Source of the DNA: an uncultured Lactobacillus sp.
GTDB lineage: Bacteria; Bacillota; Bacilli; Lactobacillales; Lactobacillaceae
Reading direction: 5' to 3'
Assembly (NCBI RefSeq): GCF_947367085.1
Contig: NZ_CANBCP010000003.1
Coordinates: 1-64,000, forward strand
DNA: 64,000 nt
The notes beneath the pieces are model-generated. The model ran no database searches, was not told the DNA's origin, and saw only the letters and a program-made list of their open reading frames with translations. The first letter of the stretch is position 1, and the number at the start of each line of letters is the position of its first letter. Below, in pieces: positions 59,320 through 64,000 of the stretch. The position numbers and the translations under genes are program-made.

Positions 59320-59333
59320 TGAAAGCGTAAACA
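59320..59333. promoter_or_regulatory. cre-like site upstream of lactate oxidase
   Basis: TGAAAGCGTAAACA. Confidence 0.6.
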
Positions 59334-59507
59334 AAATAAAAACTATCGTGAAATACATCACACAATGTAACCTCATCTCACATATTATAACTATCTCAAT
59401 TATTTTTAAATTTATAATTCGTGTTTACTCCTTTAAAAATGAATGGTAAACTATTTAAGTCATCTTTATGACTAATAAATCCGAACATTAACTATTTGGA
59501 GGAAAAG

Positions 59508-60818
59508 ATGGATTTCATTTCAAAATATTTCAAACTTAATGAGCTTGGAACTAATATTCGTACAGAATTTATCGCAGGACTTACCACTTTTATTAGTATG
59601 TCCTATATCTTATTTGTTAACCCTAGTGTTTTAGGTGCTAGCGGAATGCCCACAGGAGCTGTATTTACCGCAACTGCCCTTGCTGCCGCTCTTGGTACTG
59701 CCATCATGGGTATTGTTGCTAACTACCCAATCGGTGAAGCACCAGCGCTTGGAATTAACGCGTTTTTTGCTTACACAGTATGTATTGGAATGCACGTTTC
59801 TTGGCAAACTGCCTTAGCCAGCGTTTTTGTAGCATCAATCATCTTCATCTTGATCACATTATTTAAATTAAGAGAAAAGATTATTGATTCTATCCCTTCA
59901 GATTTAAAATTCGCCATTTCTTCTGGTATCGGTTTATTTATCGCTTTCTTAGGTTTGCAAGATGGTGGAATCATTGTAGCCAACAAGTCAACTTTGGTTA
60001 GCTTAGGTTCACTTCACAATCCTTTAGTTTGGATTACTATCTTCGGCTTACTTGTAACTGTCGTATTAATGATCTTGGGTGTTCCTGGAGCAATTTTTAT
60101 TGGGATGGTTTTAGCTGCAATTTTTGGAATTTGCACTGGTCAAATCGCCCTTCCCCATAAATTTGTTTCACTAGCACCAAGTTTAGCTCCAACTTTTGGT
60201 CAAGCTGTCTTTCATGTTAAAGATATCAATTCACTTCAAATGTGGGTGGTTGTTTTAACCTTCTTATTAGTTACCTTCTTTGATACTGCTGGTACTTTAA
60301 TCGGGCTTGCTCAACAAGCTGGTTTTATGAAAAACAACAAAATGCCTCGCGTAGGTAAAGCTTTAGCAGCGGACTCAACAGCAATGATGTTTGGTTCAAT
60401 TTTTGGTACATCCCCTGTTGGAGCCTTTGTTGAATCAAGTGCTGGTATCGCAGTTGGTGGTCGATCCGGACTTACTGCTGTTTTTGTGGCGATCTTTTTC
60501 TTGATCTCCATGATCTTTAGTCCTCTTCTCAGTATTTTCACTACCCAAGTTACTGCTCCGGCTTTGATCATCGTTGGAGTATTAATGGCACAAAACACTG
60601 CCCATATTCATTGGAACAAGCTCGAAATTGCCGTTCCTGCATTTCTTATCTTACTCGGCATGCCGCTTACTTACTCCATTTCTGATGGATTAGCATTAGG
60701 GATGATCACTTACCCAATTTGTATGGTTTCTGCAAAGCGTGGTAAGGAAGTTAGCCCGATGATGTGGGTACTGTTCGTGGTATTCATCATCTTCTTATGG
60801 GTGCTGAATTTTAAATAA
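59508..60818 (+). CDS. NCS2-family purine permease (AzgA-like)
   Basis: GLTTFISMSYILFVNP; GEAPALGINAFFAYTV; start after TTTGGAGG. Confidence 0.92.
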   Translation: MDFISKYFKLNELGTNIRTEFIAGLTTFISMSYILFVNPSVLGASGMPTGAVFTATALAAALGTAIMGIVANYPIGEAPALGINAFFAYTVCIGMHVSWQTALASVFVASIIFILITLFKLREKIIDSIPSDLKFAISSGIGLFIAFLGLQDGGIIVANKSTLVSLGSLHNPLVWITIFGLLVTVVLMILGVPGAIFIGMVLAAIFGICTGQIALPHKFVSLAPSLAPTFGQAVFHVKDINSLQMWVVVLTFLLVTFFDTAGTLIGLAQQAGFMKNNKMPRVGKALAADSTAMMFGSIFGTSPVGAFVESSAGIAVGGRSGLTAVFVAIFFLISMIFSPLLSIFTTQVTAPALIIVGVLMAQNTAHIHWNKLEIAVPAFLILLGMPLTYSISDGLALGMITYPICMVSAKRGKEVSPMMWVLFVVFIIFLWVLNFK

Positions 60819-60838
60819 AATAGATTTTGATACACAAA

Positions 60839-60877
60839 TACCGATTATCGCTTTTTGATGATAATCGGTATTTTTTA
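60839..60877. terminator. Intrinsic terminator
   Basis: ACCGATTATC...GATAATCGGTATTTTTT. Confidence 0.75.
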
Positions 60878-60949
60878 TGGTTTTAACTGTATTCTTGTTA
60901 AACGTATTTAACAAAATTAGGTATTTTTATTTAGTATACTTTAAAGCAA

Positions 60950-61660
60950 TCATTCTCCAGCTGGTAAAAACTTGCTCAATTTGCCAGCAAAAGTTTCAAT
61001 GTTCAAGCTCTGGATATACACTTCTCCACTTCCTTTAAAGGTATTAACTATACCTTCACCAGTTCCAATTGACTGAATAAAGCCATTATCAAAGTGGATA
61101 TCATAGTCTAAATCTGTCGACCAAGCTACAACATGGTTATTATCGATGGTAATTTCATCATTATTGAGTTCAATTTTCTTAATTGACCCATAGGCATTAC
61201 ATAAGACTACTCCATCGCCTTCAGTTGTCATCACAAAAAAGCCACCAGTCCCCGCAAGTAGCGCTCTACCAAGCGATTGTTTTTTCATGGAATAACTAGC
61301 TGATCCATCCATAGCTAAGAACTTGCCATCATTAATGCGATATTGCTTATCGCCTAATTGCAATGGCAAAATTTCTCCTGGTAAAGATGGTGCAATTGCT
61401 AAATGACCAGTTTCTTTTTCAGCCTCAGCTTCAGTAATCCAGAAGCTTTCACCAGAAGTTACGCTGCGTCCTACTGCGCGCATTAGCTTACCAATTCCAG
61501 AACCTGCACCATTTACCTTAGTATTTAAGCTGATACTTGTAGAATGATAAACCATACTACCACGCTGGATATAGACTCTTTCGCTAGGCTCCAATTCAAT
61601 ATCAATTAATGGAAACTGCATTTGCTTATCAATAGTATACTTCATGCGATTGTCACTCAT
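60950..61660 (-). CDS. AIM24/TIGR00266-family protein
   Basis: LEPSERVYIQRGSMVYHS; GTGGFFVMTTEGDGVVLCNAYGSI. Confidence 0.85.
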   Translation of the reverse strand: MSDNRMKYTIDKQMQFPLIDIELEPSERVYIQRGSMVYHSTSISLNTKVNGAGSGIGKLMRAVGRSVTSGESFWITEAEAEKETGHLAIAPSLPGEILPLQLGDKQYRINDGKFLAMDGSASYSMKKQSLGRALLAGTGGFFVMTTEGDGVVLCNAYGSIKKIELNNDEITIDNNHVVAWSTDLDYDIHFDNGFIQSIGTGEGIVNTFKGSGEVYIQSLNIETFAGKLSKFLPAGE

Positions 61661-61726
61661 TTTTTGCACCTCTTTGTATATTTTTGACTCATTTTAGCAA
61701 TTCAAATTCCTAATGACAAGAACTAA

Positions 61727-62455
61727 TCACTCGCGCGCAACTTCCAAGCAATATGCTTTCTTTCCACATTTTGGACAGCGTAGTTTGCGAAAGCGTGGTG
61801 TATGAGCCGAAAAATTAAAAGCCCAAAAGGTGGGCACAAACCTCTCACCACAATTAGGACAAACATAAGCTACTTTTTCATAATAATAATGAACAAGCCA
61901 CAAACTTAGTCCAAAAATCACTAAGACCAAGAATCCTATCGTCCAAGGAATCATCGAAAATCGGTGAATCTTAAATAAATGCCAAATCCAGACAATTCCA
62001 AAAACTTCTATTATTGTTAATCCTAAGCCCCAACCTAGCATCTTTCTTCTAAAAGATCTTAATTCATTTGCTTTATTCATCGTCTGCGTAATATCAAGCA
62101 AGTTGTCGATCTTTAACCCATTAAATTTTTGCAAGTGACGAATTTTGTCTTGTTGCTGCTGCAAACGTTCAATTTCAGCTTTGTTATCGCGATACTGCTG
62201 ACTTAAGAGCAGCTTCAGAGACTTTTCCCCATCTTGATCTTGCAATAAACTGCGAATCTGCTTTAACGAAAACCCTAATTCTTTTAAATATAGAATCTCT
62301 TGCAATTGAAATATTTGCTCATCACTATAATAGCGATAACCATTTTCTTTAACGCAATCTGGCTTTACTAAGTCTTTTTCATCATAATAGCGCACCGTGC
62401 GCGTACTGATATTTAGCCTTTGAGCAACTTGGCCGATCGAATACTTTTGCGACAT
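61727..62455 (-). CDS. MerR-family regulator with two TM helices and C-terminal zinc ribbon
   Basis: MerR HTH (YSIGQVAQRLNISTRTVRYYDEKDLV), coiled coil, two hydrophobic helices, CPNCG...CPKCG. Confidence 0.88.
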   Translation of the reverse strand: MSQKYSIGQVAQRLNISTRTVRYYDEKDLVKPDCVKENGYRYYSDEQIFQLQEILYLKELGFSLKQIRSLLQDQDGEKSLKLLLSQQYRDNKAEIERLQQQQDKIRHLQKFNGLKIDNLLDITQTMNKANELRSFRRKMLGWGLGLTIIEVFGIVWIWHLFKIHRFSMIPWTIGFLVLVIFGLSLWLVHYYYEKVAYVCPNCGERFVPTFWAFNFSAHTPRFRKLRCPKCGKKAYCLEVARE

Positions 62456-62475
62456 TACTTTCACCTCCTGATTTT

Positions 62476-62506
62476 AAAATACCGGCTTACGCAAGGTTAA
62501 AGTCAA
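62476..62506 (-). promoter_or_regulatory. MerR-type promoter with 19-bp spacer
   Basis: Minus strand TTGACT-19 nt-TATTTT with CTTGCGTAAG dyad in spacer. Confidence 0.55.
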
Positions 62507-62575
62507 ACAAATATAACTTTTATTTTTAAATAAATAAGTATAAAATCTATTCTATTCTTTAATGAGGTTATCAAA

Positions 62576-63151
62576 ATGAAAAAGTTTCTACCAATTCTAT
62601 TTCTTACTATATTATTAACTGCATTATTAACTGCCTGTTCTACTCAAAAGAATGACAAAAATGAAAATACTAGTTCAAGTGCTAAAGAACCCAGAACAAC
62701 AGTTAGAATCAAAAAGACTACTCCTGACATTCAAAAAAAATACCCTGGTCTAAAGCTAATGACTGTTCCTAATCAATTTCGTGGCACTTGGTATCGCAGC
62801 GATGAGTTTTCTAAAAAAGCTCGTAAGTTAGTAATTTCTGAGCACCTTATCAATTGATCTGTTCTTTACCAAAAAATAGGAAATTTTAAGTTGGATCATA
62901 ATTCGGAGAAGCAAAATAAAGTATATGCTGGCGACATTTCGATTGGCAGAATTGAGCAAAGAAATGGTACACAATGGCTACGCGTGCGTGACGTCTTAGG
63001 CACTGTAGACTTCATTTACATTCCAGGAAACTTTCAAGGTCATCAATGTTTATTTTTAGCTTATTCTTCTGGCGACATCCATAGTGCTATCTTCAAAAAT
63101 GCAAAGACTGCTATTAAATATCGTAAGTATGATTTCTCTAAAGTAAATTAG
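62576..63151 (+). pseudogene. Lipoprotein gene interrupted by an in-frame TGA at 62855..62857
   Basis: ORFs 62576..62857 and 62891..63151 are in the same frame; lipobox LTAC in first, TTG-initiated second part has no own SD. Confidence 0.7.
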
Positions 63152-63271
63152 TGAGCGGACAGTGGCATATTCTGATATTCAATTACTTTTACTTTCTTCA
63201 ATATTTCCCAGGAAATACTGAATCAATTTGCGCAGCCGCCAATTTTCTGCTAGAATACTTAACAATCAAGT

Positions 63272-63342
63272 TATCTATATATCGTCGAAATAAGGTCGAC
63301 AGTATCTACCCTGAGCCATAAATTCAGGACTATAGGTATCAG
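63272..63342 (+). promoter_or_regulatory. Purine riboswitch aptamer, guanine class
   Basis: GTATCTACC...GAGCCATAAATTC...GGACTATAG; C at the specificity position (GACTAT). Confidence 0.88.
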
Positions 63343-63354
63343 ACGTCATAAATC

Positions 63355-63403
63355 AAAAAGGACATCTTTTACCCATGGCTGCGGGTGAACTATGTCCTTT
63401 TTC
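63355..63403 (+). terminator. Riboswitch expression-platform terminator
   Basis: AAAAAGGACAT...ATGTCCTTTTTC. Confidence 0.8.
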
Positions 63404-63424
63404 TTTTTTATTTTTGGAGGATTA

Positions 63425-64000
63425 ATGCAAGTCTTAAACAGAGTTTTTCACTTAGATCAGGCAAATACTAATGTTAAGCGCGAACTAATTGCTGCTTTAA
63501 CTACTTTTGTTTCTCTATCTTACATTCTTTTTGTTAACCCTAACATCTTAAGTGCTGCAGGTATTAATAAAGGTGCAGCTTTTACGGTTACTGCAGTCGC
63601 TACTGCAATTGGATGTTTCTTAATGGGATTCATCGCTAACTATCCGATTGCATTGGCACCTACTTTAGGTAGTGCAGCCTTTTTCTCTTACAACGTAGTT
63701 ATCGGAATGCACATCAATTGGCAGACTGCCCTAGCTAGTGTGTTAGTTGCTTCTATCTTATTCATCTTAATTACTGTCTTGAAATTACGTGAAAAAGTAG
63801 TTGATGCTATTCCGCAAGACCTAAAATACGCAATTTCTGCCGGAATCGGTTTGTTCATTGCCTTTATTGGACTTCAAAACGGAAAAATGATCGTAGACAA
63901 CAAGTCCTCACTAGTTGGACTGGGTTCATTCAACAATCCTGAAATCTGGATTACCTTATTTGGTCTTGTTTTAACTGTCATTTTGATGGCCGCAAAAGTT
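63425..64000 (+). CDS. NCS2-family purine permease, second copy, truncated by window end
   Basis: Translation MQVLNRVFHLDQANTNVKRELIAALTTFVSLSYILFVNPNILS..., colinear with the gene at 59508; SD TTGGAGG. Confidence 0.93.
   Translation, partial: MQVLNRVFHLDQANTNVKRELIAALTTFVSLSYILFVNPNILSAAGINKGAAFTVTAVATAIGCFLMGFIANYPIALAPTLGSAAFFSYNVVIGMHINWQTALASVLVASILFILITVLKLREKVVDAIPQDLKYAISAGIGLFIAFIGLQNGKMIVDNKSSLVGLGSFNNPEIWITLFGLVLTVILMAAKV

Noticed and set aside
59334-59507. Purine riboswitch upstream of the first NCS2 permease
   Set aside because: No TCTACC / CCNTAAA / GACTAT signature could be found in the leader
62891-63151. Independent gene starting at TTG 62891
   Set aside because: In frame with the upstream lipoprotein ORF, no convincing SD; better explained as the 3' part of an interrupted gene

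Overview
Gram-positive, low-GC chromosomal window. The 16S 5' end, codon usage and gene content suggest a Lactobacillus of the johnsonii/gasseri/acidophilus group (inference; no search was run). It opens with the 5' part of a 16S rRNA on the minus strand, with two sigma-A promoters. Recognisable loci: clpE under a CIRCE-like operator; a dltXABCD operon whose DltD is fused to a beta-lactamase-fold serine hydrolase; cbpB, a P1B ATPase and a CPA2 antiporter; an Rgg/ABC transporter locus; orphan hicB and a fic gene flanked by 53-bp direct repeats; cydABCD-menA; two orphan substrate-binding lipoproteins; nagB; a murQ/RpiR/dipeptide-epimerase/serine-hydrolase/mannose-type PTS operon that looks like muropeptide salvage; tandem deoxynucleoside kinases; an alpha-hydroxy-acid (lactate) oxidase; two NCS2 purine permeases, the second behind a guanine-class riboswitch; and a membrane-anchored MerR-zinc-ribbon protein. 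The best candidates for undescribed biology are (1) tandem paralogous sRNAs at about 16.82-17.27 kb with a 66-nt identical core, a CUCCUCC anti-Shine-Dalgarno motif, covarying terminators and a shared direct-repeat promoter; (2) the DltD-serine hydrolase fusion, a possible D-alanylation writer/eraser in one polypeptide; (3) the hybrid muropeptide salvage operon with two RpiR-like operators and a cre site; (4) a free-standing sRNA at 8.73-8.86 kb; (5) the repeat-flanked fic module. No CRISPR array, IS element, prophage or tRNA was found.
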